From assembly GCA_963556695.1 (NCBI GenBank), contig CAUWAG010000003.1, positions 4,650,001 through 4,714,000 on the forward strand: a DNA stretch of 64,000 nucleotides. Direction: 5' to 3'. The notes under the pieces were generated by a model. That model searched no databases and had not been told where the DNA came from. It worked only from the letters and a program-made list of their open reading frames with translations. Every line of letters begins with the position of its first letter. The first letter of the stretch is position 1. Both the position numbers and the translations under genes were made by a program. The stretch is from Anthostomella pinea (lineage: Eukaryota; Ascomycota; Sordariomycetes; Xylariales; Xylariaceae). Below, piece by piece: positions 43,393-53,621 of this stretch.

Positions 43393-44422
43393 CTAGGGCG
43401 CGCTCCGGCGGATTGCTGCGAGGACGAAGAGGTGAGTGAAGTCGATCCAGAGGATCGCCTTGGCGGGGGTGTCGGAGCCAGGGGGCAGGCGGAGCTCGAG
43501 GGTGTTGATCTTCTGGTAGATCGGGTAGTCGCTCGACGTGGAAGACTCAGACGACGCGCTCGTCTCGGTGCCGGCCTGCTCATCGTCGTCGTCGTCGGCC
43601 GCGGCGGCGTAGTTCTCCTGCTCGGGCTCCTCGGGCTCCTCGTCTCGGTTGTCATCGCCGTACTCGTGGGCAAAGCCGCTCTTGGTGAGGCCGACGATGT
43701 GCCAGAAGTTCCAGTGGTACATGCCGGCGTCGCTGGGATCGTGCTGGAAGGTGCACATGCGTCTGACGAGCTCGGTGACCGTCGTGGCGCCGGCGACCAC
43801 CTTGAGCACGTACGACTTGCTGAAGCCTCTGAGGATCGCGTTGTCCGTGTTGGGCCGGGCCCACTCCGGGTGCTTGTCGCCGGCCAGCGCGCGCAGAGCG
43901 TCGTCGTGGTAGACGATGGCCTCAGCGACCTTTCGGAGGTTGGTGATGGTCCAGTAGGGGTTATGGAGATATGAACATGGGTGACGCACGAGAAATTGGT
44001 GTGGAAGAAGAAGGGGTAATCCTTGACAACCTCGTAGACCTTCTCGATCTGACCGGTCCAGTTCTTGCGGTCGTCGTAGGTGAAGACGGGCGAGACGAAC
44101 TCAACTCCGACTGGAAGATGTCGATGTTAGTATTCAGACAGAAGAATGGAGTTTTCAGGACCTATGAGGACTTACCAACGTTGTTCTCTTGGTTATCATC
44201 CAGGGAACCGTCCTGAGTGACCCACCACTCCTCGTACTTCGCCTTCGTCTTATCCCCGAGGACCGACACATGGTTCTGGACCCCGGCTTGCTTCAGAGCA
44301 CCCTCAATGGGCTAGGTAACCATCTCCCAGCTCTTGTATCTCTCATCTGCAGGAATAGGAACGATACTGCCGACGAGGCCCTCCAGCTCGACGCCGAACT
44401 TGAATCCCTGGGTGTCAGACAT
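43393..44422 (-). pseudogene. Amidoligase-family gene, one stop and one frameshift
   Basis: A fungal protein of the putative amidoligase family (COOH-NH2 ligase fold related to glutamine synthetase; bacterial relatives are linked to peptide or cell-wall amide bonds). Exon 1 (44422-44176) has FKFGVELEGLVGSIVP and WWVTQDGSL. After a 65-nt intron (GTAAGT...TCCAG) exon 2 has VGVEFVSPVFTYDD, then NFSCVTHVHIS. These are the FGxExE, DGSL, GxExxSP and HVHxS signatures expected of the active site. Two lesions are seen: TAG at 44314-44312 (codon 37), and a one-base frameshift at about 43957-43975. After the frameshift the frame resumes as PYWTITNLRKVAEAIVYHDD and runs to an acidic tail (DDDDDEQAG) ending at 43393. 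With both lesions no full product is expected. A sequencing error could explain one of them. Confidence 0.65.
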
Positions 44423-44925
44423 CGTTGTCGAGTGGAGTCTTTGAGCGGTGTCTGTGAGCGGTGGTTTCGAGAGAGGGTTTTAGGAGTGGTCTTCAAGATA
44501 TGGCCAAGTATGATGCTTCAGGCTGATGATGATGGATGCGTTGACAACCTTCCAGAGTGGGATGCTGGAGATCTGCTGTTCCTCGAGAAATGTAAGCATG
44601 GACTGGTTGTTGTCGTTTTTGTTGCCTGGGGCCTGGGGCCTGGCACTGGTTGCTCCATCCATGTGATGATGTCGTCGTCTCCGTATCCTGTTGCTGCGGG
44701 CGAATGGCTTCTAGTCTAGCTGCTGTGGTCTGCCATGGGCGTCCACAACACCCCGTCTCCGGGGGCGATTATGGTAGGCAACTGACTGCAAGCCACTTTT
44801 GCCAGTGGCAGAGCCCCGTCGAGTCGGTATGTTGATGCCCATGGCCACATCCTGACCCAAATTGCGTTATCGAAGACCAGTATGTCTGATGTTGTCAACA
44901 AAGCCGCAATGTCTGCGGCGCCTGG

Positions 44926-45010
44926 CTAGATGGCCATCATGATCGGGGTTTGTGTGTAGACGCCATACAATTTCAGATCATCATGTCCCTGACAGCTTGG
45001 TGGTCATCAC
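44926..45010. repeat. Dispersed single copy of the 7.8-8.3 kb repeat unit
   Basis: CTAGATGGCCATCATGATCG, CGCCATACAATTTCAGATCA and TCATGTCCCTGACAGCTTGG follow the same order and spacing as the tandem units at 7843-8240, about 37 kb away. Confidence 0.7.
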
Positions 45011-45358
45011 TCATAGGCAGTCGTTATGGCCTCTCATGTGTGAGGGCTCCTTTAACCGGTGTTAACTTGATAACTCGATACAAGGCCAACTTGGTCAAAC
45101 CCATGCATGCCTTTGGACCACGCTCCAAGCCTGTGAATGCTTTAGTAACTGAGGATAGCGTCAAAGAGAAATGTCTTACCTGACTCTTTCATCGGTGACT
45201 TTCATTGTGAAAGCATCGTTAACGCGCACCGAGATAGACACGGGGTGCAACTGATTGAAATTTATATGGAAAGGTTTTGCAAAACTCCACCTATCAAACC
45301 ATATGGTTAGATTTTTTATTCACGTCGCTCGCAGTGAATTAACTGCTATAGACACCCT

Positions 45359-45618
45359 GGCAGAGGTTGGAGAAAACCATACATAGCTTACAATATAGAT
45401 GCCTCAGCATATAACATCAATGCGTCGCTAACTATTAATACCAATCAAATGAGCAAGCAATTCTCTACAGTTACATGTACGTGTTGATATTTATTTAATT
45501 TTCTTTTATTTAATCATAAGGCGTTAAAAACTAAAGGTAGTAGAATTCCACCAACAATTGTGGGTGGAGGGGTGGCTGGTAGCTGGTGGCTATGTATGGT
45601 TTTCTCCAACCTCTGCCG
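45359..45618. mobile_element. 260-bp MITE-like element, ~30-bp inverted ends
   Basis: GGCAGAGGTTGGAGAAAACC-ATACATAGC at the left is perfectly inverted at the right (GCTATGTATGGTTTTCTCCA-ACCTCTGCC). The interior is AT-rich with no ORF of note. The target duplication is unclear. Confidence 0.7.
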
Positions 45619-46511
45619 GACACCTGAGAAACTTGGGACGTGCACGGCGCTGTGGCGTCTGTGGCGCATTGCATGGCATTTGATTCCTCCAGTCCGCAAG
45701 CAGCGTCGTCTGGCTCGCTGCGAAACATGCGAAGCTGGAAGCTTGTGCCATGCTAAATCCACATGCAGGGCTGCTCTCATAGATTAAGAGAGGCAATCTT
45801 CCATGGGCAGGTACTTTCTAGATGATGTAGCACACCTGTTGGCCAACTTGGACAGTATCCTGTAGCTAGAGAAGAGCATAGCCTCCCATGAGGATGAAGC
45901 CAAGGCCCAACAGGGCCACAATGATCCGTAGCTACCAAGCCAGCAGACCTTATAAGCATAGTAACTTGGCCGCGCTCAGTCTATCGCGATATCACATTCA
46001 ATGATGCTCTCACTTGATGAGTGAGACGTGTTCGAGGGTTTTAGGGGACCCTAACTTCGTGATACCACAGCGACGCTCCGGTCCTGAGACTCAAGCACTT
46101 GTTGAGCGTTCGCCGACCCTAATATTTTGAGAACCGGGCTGCCTACTGGTATTCCACTGGGTATACTTCATGCGGTTGACATCTGAACGCTCATTGCAGC
46201 CACGGTGAACGGTTGAGTAGATGTTGAAATATCCGCGATTCAGGGGTTAAGGGGCTCAGGGGTTGAAGGAAGATAGGGGTCCGGCTTGGAGGGGTTCACG
46301 ATGGGCTCTCGGGCCTTGTGCGATTACCCCTCCATCTGTTGATTTTCGCTGGCCAATCAGACGCGAGCGCTGTTGAGCAGCATCGTAGCCTTGCAGCCGG
46401 GCTGCAGCTTTTCCTCCAAATCCCACATTACGTTTGACTCACAAAACGATAGGTGTAAATAATTGCCGTCTGTTTCTCATTAGTCTCTTCCAACTTCTTC
46501 CGTTCATTTGA

Positions 46512-48602
46512 ATGACTTACCTACTCCGCCGCATCTTGACCTCGACCTCTGCAAGACCAAGACGACAGATCCCCCGATTTCCGATTCCGAAATATTCACT
46601 TCCGACGTACCACCTGCAAAGCGCGCGATTCACCTCGGACAGTGACCCGCCGTCACAGCCGGACCAATCCGACATGGCGCCCAAGTTCGAGCTGAAGACG
46701 CCAAAGGGGACGAAGGATTGTGAGTCTGGACTCTGCGAACATAGCATGAGGGGAAGCTCACTGTCAAAGGGGAGGGCAAGGATATGGTCGTTCGCGACAG
46801 GATCTTCAACGCCATTACCACCGTCTTCAAGCGCCACGGTGGAGTCACCATCGACACCCCCGTTTTCGAGCGCAGAGAGATTCTGGCTGGGAAATATGGC
46901 GAAGACAGCAAGCTCATCTATGATCTGGCGGATCAGGGCGGTGAGATCTGTTCTCTGCGCTACGACTTGACTGTGCCTTTTGCAAGATGGCTCGCCATGA
47001 ACAGGGACGTGCAGAACATCAAGCGGTATCACATTGCCAAAGTGTACCGACGAGACCAACCCGCCATGACCAAGGGTCGCATGCGCGAGTTCTACCAGGT
47101 ATATAAAGATGCCTACATCCTGGGAGACAGCCGCTAATGGTGTCAAGTGCGATTTCGACATAGCGGGATCTTACGATGCGATGCTGCCTGACGTCGAGGT
47201 CATTCGAATTATAACCGAAGTCTTCAACGCATTAGGGTGGCAAGGTACATACACGGTCAAGCTCAACCACCGCAAGATTTTAGATGGCATCTTCCAGGTC
47301 TGTGGCGTACCAGGTCAGTATACCATACTCTATATCATATTTCCAATGTGGCGTCATGAGCATATCACTTTCGGGTCGCGGTACTGGGGTGTCATAACTT
47401 CTCATCGTTGAAGATGGACTGATTACTGATTCGCGACGTGGAATAGAGGACAAGATTCGTACCATCTCGTCCGCCGTCGATAAGCTAGATAAGCTTCCCT
47501 GGGCAGAAGTCAGAAAAGAGATGACAGAAGAGAAAGGCCTCGACGGTGAAGTGGCTGATCGAATTGGCGAGTGGGTGGTACTGAAGGGCCAGAAGGATGT
47601 TCTTGAAAAGCTGAGAAGTGATGAGAAGATGGCGGCAAACGAGTCCATGAAACAGGGCATGGCAGACCTGGATCTGATGTTCACCTACTTGGAAAGCTTC
47701 AACGCCCTCGACGTCGTATCGTTCGATCTGAGCTTGGCACGCGGGTTGGACTATTACACCGGCATTATCTACGAGGTTGTCACTGAAGGGTCGGCACCAT
47801 CAACAACGCCTGCGCCTGCCGAGGTAGTGCCCGCTCCCAACAAGAAGAAGAGCAAATCGACGACGGATCCTGACGAGGATCGCTCGTCGGACCCCTCAGT
47901 CGGTGTTGGTAGTGTGGCAGCGGGTGGCCGCTACGACAATCTGGTTGGCATGTTCTCAGGAAGGACCCAAATACCTTGCGTTGGCATATCTTTCGGCGTT
48001 GACCGGATATTCTCCATCACCAAGGCGAGGATGGCTGCAGACAAGAGCTCACAGCAAGTACGGAATAACGAGGTTGACGTTTACGTCATGGCATTCGGTG
48101 GCAAAGGCTTCACCGGTCTACTGAAGGAGCGCATGTCCGTGTGCGCGACGCTATGGGAAGCAGGTATTAAGGTTGGTCTAGGACATCTCGAAGCTGTCAA
48201 GTGTGCACCCCGCTAACTCGGAATGACTAGGCCGAATATCTTTACAAGGTGAAGCCGAAATTGCCCAACCAGTTCAAGGCGGCCGAGGTCAACGGTGTTC
48301 CGTTTGCTATCGTGCTGGGCGAAGAAGAACTTGCAAAGGGTCAGGTGAGGATCAAGGAGATGGGTCTCCAGGAAGGACACCCGGAGAAGGATGGAGTTCT
48401 TGTGAGCCTCAGCAATGTCGCCAACGAGGTTAAGCACAAGCTACTGCGAAAACAAGAACTGGATGACATGATGGTACGTGCAGACGGCCTTCGAGTCGTG
48501 CACGGAATCCGGGGCGAGGAGGTCAAACCTGAGGAGGTCAAGCCTGGCGAGGCACCTGCGGCAGAGGCGCCGGCCGCGCCGGCCGAAACAGCACAGCCGT
48601 GA
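46512..48602 (+). CDS. HTS1: Histidyl-tRNA synthetase, probable dual-localised
   Basis: Class II aminoacyl-tRNA synthetase charging tRNA-His. Five exons: 46512-46719, 46770-47098, 47148-47313, 47447-48171 and 48231-48602 (599 residues); all introns keep phase. The fourth has a weak GTTGGT donor. Motifs are [20 protein letters not shown] at the N-terminal edge, [17 protein letters not shown] (motif 1 area), [35 protein letters not shown] (motif 2), [16 protein letters not shown] (the HisRS-specific loop), and [11 protein letters not shown] with [13 protein letters not shown] (motif 3). An anticodon-binding domain follows and an Ala/Pro/Glu tail closes the protein. The first 54 residues are basic, hydroxylated and nearly free of acids (a presequence). 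An in-frame ATG at 46674 ([12 protein letters not shown]) would give the cytosolic enzyme, as in yeast HTS1. Confidence 0.95.
46674..46676 (+). promoter_or_regulatory. HTS1: Second start codon for cytosolic HisRS
   Basis: An in-frame ATG in the context CCGACATGGCG, just before the conserved PKGTKD block. The sequence upstream of it looks like a mitochondrial targeting peptide. Use of both starts is inferred from the yeast HTS1 precedent. Confidence 0.6.
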
Positions 48603-51600
48603 AGACGCCCACGGGTGTTGATGATGGAATCTGTCACGTGCGTCGCATTCGATTCTCAGTAGATATCCCCAAGCTCTTGCAGCCAGAATAAAGCATCAAT
48701 CAGTCGCTAATCCGTCACCACATCTGTCGTCAAACTCGGAAGGGTTTGGACTATAATTCTTGGAAGTATTGAGCAGAAGGAGATTATGTGCTCGGTAGGA
48801 CTGGCGGCCATTGGCAATATTCGAGCTTGGTCACTGTCCGAACTCCACCACGGACGGCAGGGGGAGCAACGAGAACCAAAGTCTCGTGAATCATGGACAG
48901 CAGCTTGGACGCCCCGCAATGGTAGGTATGAAACAGATCACGACGTCCACTTGGCCAGAGGGTCTTCTACCTAGTAGGTATCACGACGTCCAGATGCGGC
49001 GATCACTAGAGCTGCAAGCTCACTATCGCGCAGGAATCTTACAGCAGCAGTTCAGATCACCAAGGTGAACAGTCTGTAAGCAACGGCGACTCGGACATTA
49101 ATGACATGTCTTATGCGTCTGGCACGGCACCCATGGTCGAGTTATGACCCATCCGCCCCGTCTGATGGCCTCACGATGTGACATATCAGCACGCGAGCTA
49201 CACTGAACCCTCATAAGTCTCCGTACACGGCCCTTCCAGCAAACCACGGTAAATTCATCAAATCGGCAAAATCATACCGGAATAAGCAGTTGGATCTTTA
49301 TTAGCCATCCCTGACGCTTAATCTAGGGTGCTTATTCCAGTATTTCTAACTATCACACTGGTTTGCTGGAATCTTGCCAACATGCGCGTACGGAGACTTA
49401 TGAGGGCTGAGTATAGGAAACGGTCACTCATATGCAAGTTCTCGGACGTTGGGGAAAGGCACAGCATACCATTGCATGTATATCAGCCGTCAATTAAGCC
49501 TGCCAGTCCCTGATCAAGAAGCAGTGACGGCCGGGTTCCCCGGCGTTCATATAGGACGTGCTGCTGGGCGACATACTGTCAAGTGACCGCGATGGCACCC
49601 GCAGCTGGGTAAGCGAACCATGAACTTGATAGGTCTGGATCACGGTCGAAAATGAGGCCATTCCCAACCCCGCCAGCCCCGCCTCAAGCACTCGAGATGC
49701 CTCCCTACAGAATGACAGTCTACAGACCATGGGTGAAGACGACGAGGTCTGGTACGCCAGGGAAATGAAGCGGACCATTGGGATCGCTCCCCTCGAGGGA
49801 AAAAACAACGAAAAACACGACATCCGAACCCCCGCAGTTCACGGACATTCAGACTTGTCGCTTCTGTGGTTGACGCTAATGTGATGCGACGCAGCAACAA
49901 TCAGTTATCAGTCCGGCCCACGAATTTGTTTCTGAGACAGTGTGTCAGTGTTTCAGCGCCGCCCGCCAGCCCAGGCGCCTTGGACAGAGACAGGCATGGT
50001 GCCTCGTGCGCCTGGCAACATATTCCACGCAGTGATTTCGGCAGAGCAAGGGGAGCCGCCGCCGCCGCCTCTTCAAATTCCCCGATGTCATCATGTCACG
50101 CTCGCGTCGGTGACGCTATCTGAGCGCTGCCACGGTTCCAGGCCGAAATCGAGGTAATGCGGTGCGTGCCGTGTCCCTTCTCGTCTCTTTCCCTTTCCCC
50201 TCCCCCTCCCGCCTGAGATATGCACGCAAATGCAGGTGGTGTGTAGTAAGCCATTGATGCAGAATCTCTCACATTCTCGGAAGAAAAAAACGAACAGGAC
50301 TATTGGCGTCGCTTCTCGTGAAGGTGGTGCCGTGGTGTACGCCTGCATTGACGTCCACTTTCCAAACAGAAGACTCAGAAATTCCGCGGCGATGCCTGCA
50401 AGAATTGTGCAGACGCTCAGGGGAAGTTCTCATCGACCCTTCTTGCAGGCAGGCAGGCAGGGAGACAGGGCTGGGCGGATTGCCCCGGCTCGCCTCTAAC
50501 TCTTCTCTGCTTCGGGCGTTTTGCGTGAGGATCGCTTCCATCTCCCGGCTCGGGTTCAGGGATTCTCTGAGATTCCTCTCATGGGTCCCCGGTCGCTTGT
50601 CCCCGACGCTCGGATCCCAGACTGCCAGAGTTGGGCGGAAGAGTCGTCGTGATCCCTGCTGATGCGACTGTTACTGTGTTACACATGCGGCCCTTGCAGG
50701 CATTGCCTATCGGCTCCAATTGCCCGGCCCCTTCTCACGAATCACCAGCCTCCGTACCGCTTGCCTGCCTCCTCCTGCAGTGCCGACCTCGTCTTGCTCG
50801 CAGATGAAGTTTTCACGCTGATGGCCGTACAGAATCGTTGAGGTACCGGTAGAGGACCTTGCGCGGGGGTTCGATGCTTTTTCCTCGCCCAGAATCCATC
50901 CTGGCAGCCTGGGACACACATTCTCGTCAACTGTCAGACTGCTTTGACCCTCATCAAAAGACGACGACCCCATGCACGGCTAATTACCCCGGACTAGGCA
51001 GATGGGACAGTAGCTCGTCGGCACGCCCACAATATATCCACACAGATGTCCACACTTACTATTACTACAGCCATGGCCCATGGACGACGATCTTTGATAA
51101 GAAGCAAACTCGTGAATATTACCAAAAGAACCAGCCATGCAGTTTTTCGTAGCTCGGGACTCTTTTTGATTCTTGACTCTTGATCCGCCTTCTCGCTTCT
51201 CTTCTCTGCTGTCCGGCGCCCGTTACAGCTGTTAAGCTTGTATTGTACTGCGTACATTACTGTTGTCTTTCTTCGGTAGACCATTCAAACCACCATACAG
51301 ATCGAATATCAACAAGACCTCGAGTTTGCCGTCAAGCCGAAGTCATTCGTCAGATCCTCGAGTTTGCTGAACAAGTTTGGCCTACACGTGCTTACCTGCC
51401 TCTTGGTAAACGAGCTTCAGGCTACGCCCGGTTCAGCTGGTCTCAGAATATTGCTTGTGTTTGTCAAGCAGTTCTCGTTTTTTGCAGCCGCAACGTGAGC
51501 CTGCAGACACGGCCTGGTGGTCTCATTAGCACGGCTCCCGACTCGGATCTGCGAGGTTCTTATACACGCGCATACACCCCGACTCGACCCCAGAAGACAT

Positions 51601-52124
51601 ACGTCTAGACGAGAACCCTGGAGCACCAAATTGCGAACAGCAATAGACGAGATTTTTGGAAGTCATTCCATTCCTCACGTAGGCTTCTAGGCCCGCAGTC
51701 GAATCTTGGACTTGTTGCAAGCCGAGACTCTGGCCACTGCCGTTGCCCGGTCCCCCGTGAAGGACATCATCGCCATTCCAGTTCCGCGCCACAACAACGC
51801 CGAATATCAAACACCATTGAGCACCGTCGAGATTTCCAGCTTGTTACACAATCAGACGCACCTACCTTGCCACTGTCGTGTCATTTTGGAGCATTGTGTA
51901 CCTGCGTACGACCTGCATATACGGAAGGCTGCATTGTCGAATGACAATAACCTGCTAGTCGGTTCAGCTATTGTCTCAATATTGGGTTGAACATCGGACG
52001 ACGGAGCAAAAGATATAATCGCTCCATCAAGACACCTCGCGTCGCAGACCCAGTGGACGAATCTGTTGCAAGCCATCTTGCATAACATATCCATCTCTTC
52101 CTGAACAGCAGGATCACAGCAAAC
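48603..52124. other. Long region without a recognisable gene
   Basis: About 3.5 kb with MITE copy 5 (49199-49413) and a short GCAGGCAGGCAGG run (50449-50462). At about 50160-50215 there is a pyrimidine-rich patch. ORFs here are scattered and unconvincing. Some of it is probably the promoter and leader of the Ser/Pro-rich gene at 52125. Confidence 0.45.
49199..49413. mobile_element. MITE family A, copy 5 (intact, 215 bp)
   Basis: TACACTGAACCCTCATAAGT-CTCCGTACAC at the left and CGTACGGAGACTTATGAGGG-CTGAGTA at the right, with TA at both edges. The internal pair GGAATAAGCA...TGCTTATTCC is present. The left terminus is the best consensus end of the family. Confidence 0.8.
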
Positions 52125-53621
52125 ATGGGCGGCTTAATACCATTTCTGCTTCCATCCGCAGGCAGTCGGTCAAGCAGCACCTCTACCCCCACGGAAACAA
52201 GACGAAGGTCGTGTCTGGCCCAGTCAACAACACCTTCATCTTCAGCCCTCAGTCATCGTCGGCAACACTCGTTACCTTCAGTCAAGCAGCCAAGACGTGC
52301 GTCTTTTGTCGCACCAGCAGCCCTTGCCTTCATCCCATACACTCACTCAGAATGGAAGAGGGCCATCGATGAAGTGAAACGCAAGTACCACGCCCGGAGG
52401 TATCGGTCATGCTCGACGAGATGCTGCGAGATATTGGACAGCATCAATGACGTTTCGACCGTCGAGCCCCTGCATCTCATCTATCTTCACTTCTACGCCG
52501 CCTCCTCATTCGAGTGGTGTGCACGACCACTATCCACATCCTCCAACTACCGCACCAAACTTCTCCGCGACGCCACGACACATTACCTTGAAGCAGATGC
52601 TCTCATTAACGCAACCGAGGAGAACATGGCCGGCCGGAGCAGGTCGCCGTTCTCGGGCTCGACATGCAGCATGAACTCCCCAGGACTGACGGCCAGCTCC
52701 AGAACTTCGCTCTCGAGTGCCATGTCCTCACCGAGGACAAGTCTGTTCTCGCTCGATGACGACGTTACCACAAAGCCCAGCTTGAAACGAGCCGTCAAGC
52801 CGAAGAAGAAGGTCTCATTTTCTGGCCTTCCCGAGTTCATCGAGTTCGAAGCCGAGCCGTACATTCGCCCGGACAGCCCCACGCTGGGCTTGGAGGGCGA
52901 GTTCTTCATGCGAAGCCCCATTAGCCCGGTGTCGTCAGTCGCCGAAATCGAGTCCAAGGCGCCAGCACGAGTACCACTGGAAGAAGTCTCGGAACTCGAG
53001 CCCGAAGAAACAGTATCTGAGGTCTCAAGCCCAGCGACCGAGCAAAGCGAGGAACCCGACGTGGAAGACAGGAGTCCCACAGACTACATCTTCGACCTGG
53101 AAGTCTTCCTGCAGACGCGGTCGATAAACCGCATCCGCGCCCAGCTCTCGGCGCTGCGGTCGCAGGTCGCATGGCACCGCGACGCCGTGGACGCCCTCCT
53201 AGCCATCCCCGACGACACGCCCGCGACGCCCAGCCTGCCCTCCTCCGACGACACGCCCATCCCCGTCCCCGTTCCCGCCGCCGCCTCTACGCCGGCCCCG
53301 TCATCATCAAAGCTGGCCCGCTCCAACACGCTGCCTCTCAGTCTGCGCTCGCCCAGAACGGACCCCGCGACTACCAGTACCACAAATCTCGCGGAGAAGA
53401 ACCTGGCTGGCTACTGCGGCGCCCGGAGCACAATCCCTTACAACGGCAGGCCCGCGTCGGTCATGTCGATGGAGTCGACGACGTCGACGATCCGCGCGGG
53501 CGGCGACGAGGACCTCCAGCAGCGCATCGAGCGGCTGCGCGCCGGCGGCTGGCAGCGGAAGCGCTTTGATAGCCGGCGGTACGAGGCGCTGCGGGAGCAG
53601 GTTCTTGGGGAACTGAGATGA
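52125..53621 (+). CDS. Ser/Pro-rich conserved fungal protein of unknown function
   Basis: A single-exon ORF of 498 codons. The N-terminal 65 residues are Ser/Thr/Arg-rich. A structured block follows (about 70-165: YTHSEWKRAIDEVKRKYHAR, LHLIYLHFYAASSFEWCARP, RTKLLRDATTHYLEADALIN), mostly helical. A long Ser/Pro-rich linker carries a KPKKKVSFSGLPEF motif, and KVSF-type sequences often bind protein phosphatase 1. There is then a second helical block (DLEVFLQTRSINRIRAQLSA...QVAWHRDAVDAL) and a basic C-terminus (QQRIERLRAGGWQRKRFDSR). The architecture suggests a regulatory or scaffold protein. I know of no characterised homologue. The start is the first ATG in the open frame. Confidence 0.8.
   Translation: MGGLIPFLLPSAGSRSSSTSTPTETRRRSCLAQSTTPSSSALSHRRQHSLPSVKQPRRASFVAPAALAFIPYTHSEWKRAIDEVKRKYHARRYRSCSTRCCEILDSINDVSTVEPLHLIYLHFYAASSFEWCARPLSTSSNYRTKLLRDATTHYLEADALINATEENMAGRSRSPFSGSTCSMNSPGLTASSRTSLSSAMSSPRTSLFSLDDDVTTKPSLKRAVKPKKKVSFSGLPEFIEFEAEPYIRPDSPTLGLEGEFFMRSPISPVSSVAEIESKAPARVPLEEVSELEPEETVSEVSSPATEQSEEPDVEDRSPTDYIFDLEVFLQTRSINRIRAQLSALRSQVAWHRDAVDALLAIPDDTPATPSLPSSDDTPIPVPVPAAASTPAPSSSKLARSNTLPLSLRSPRTDPATTSTTNLAEKNLAGYCGARSTIPYNGRPASVMSMESTTSTIRAGGDEDLQQRIERLRAGGWQRKRFDSRRYEALREQVLGELR

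Larger units (their letters stand above)
44423..46511. other. Intergenic, repeats and relics
   Basis: No gene is supported. It holds one unit of the repeat found at 7843-8240 and a hairpin-like MITE (45359-45618). The rest is the upstream region of the histidyl-tRNA synthetase gene. Confidence 0.5.

Noticed and set aside
43216..43974. 252-codon plus-strand ORF
   Set aside because: It is antisense to the amidoligase-family coding region. Its low-complexity Val/Leu/Gly/Arg composition mirrors the GC-rich codons of the real frame.
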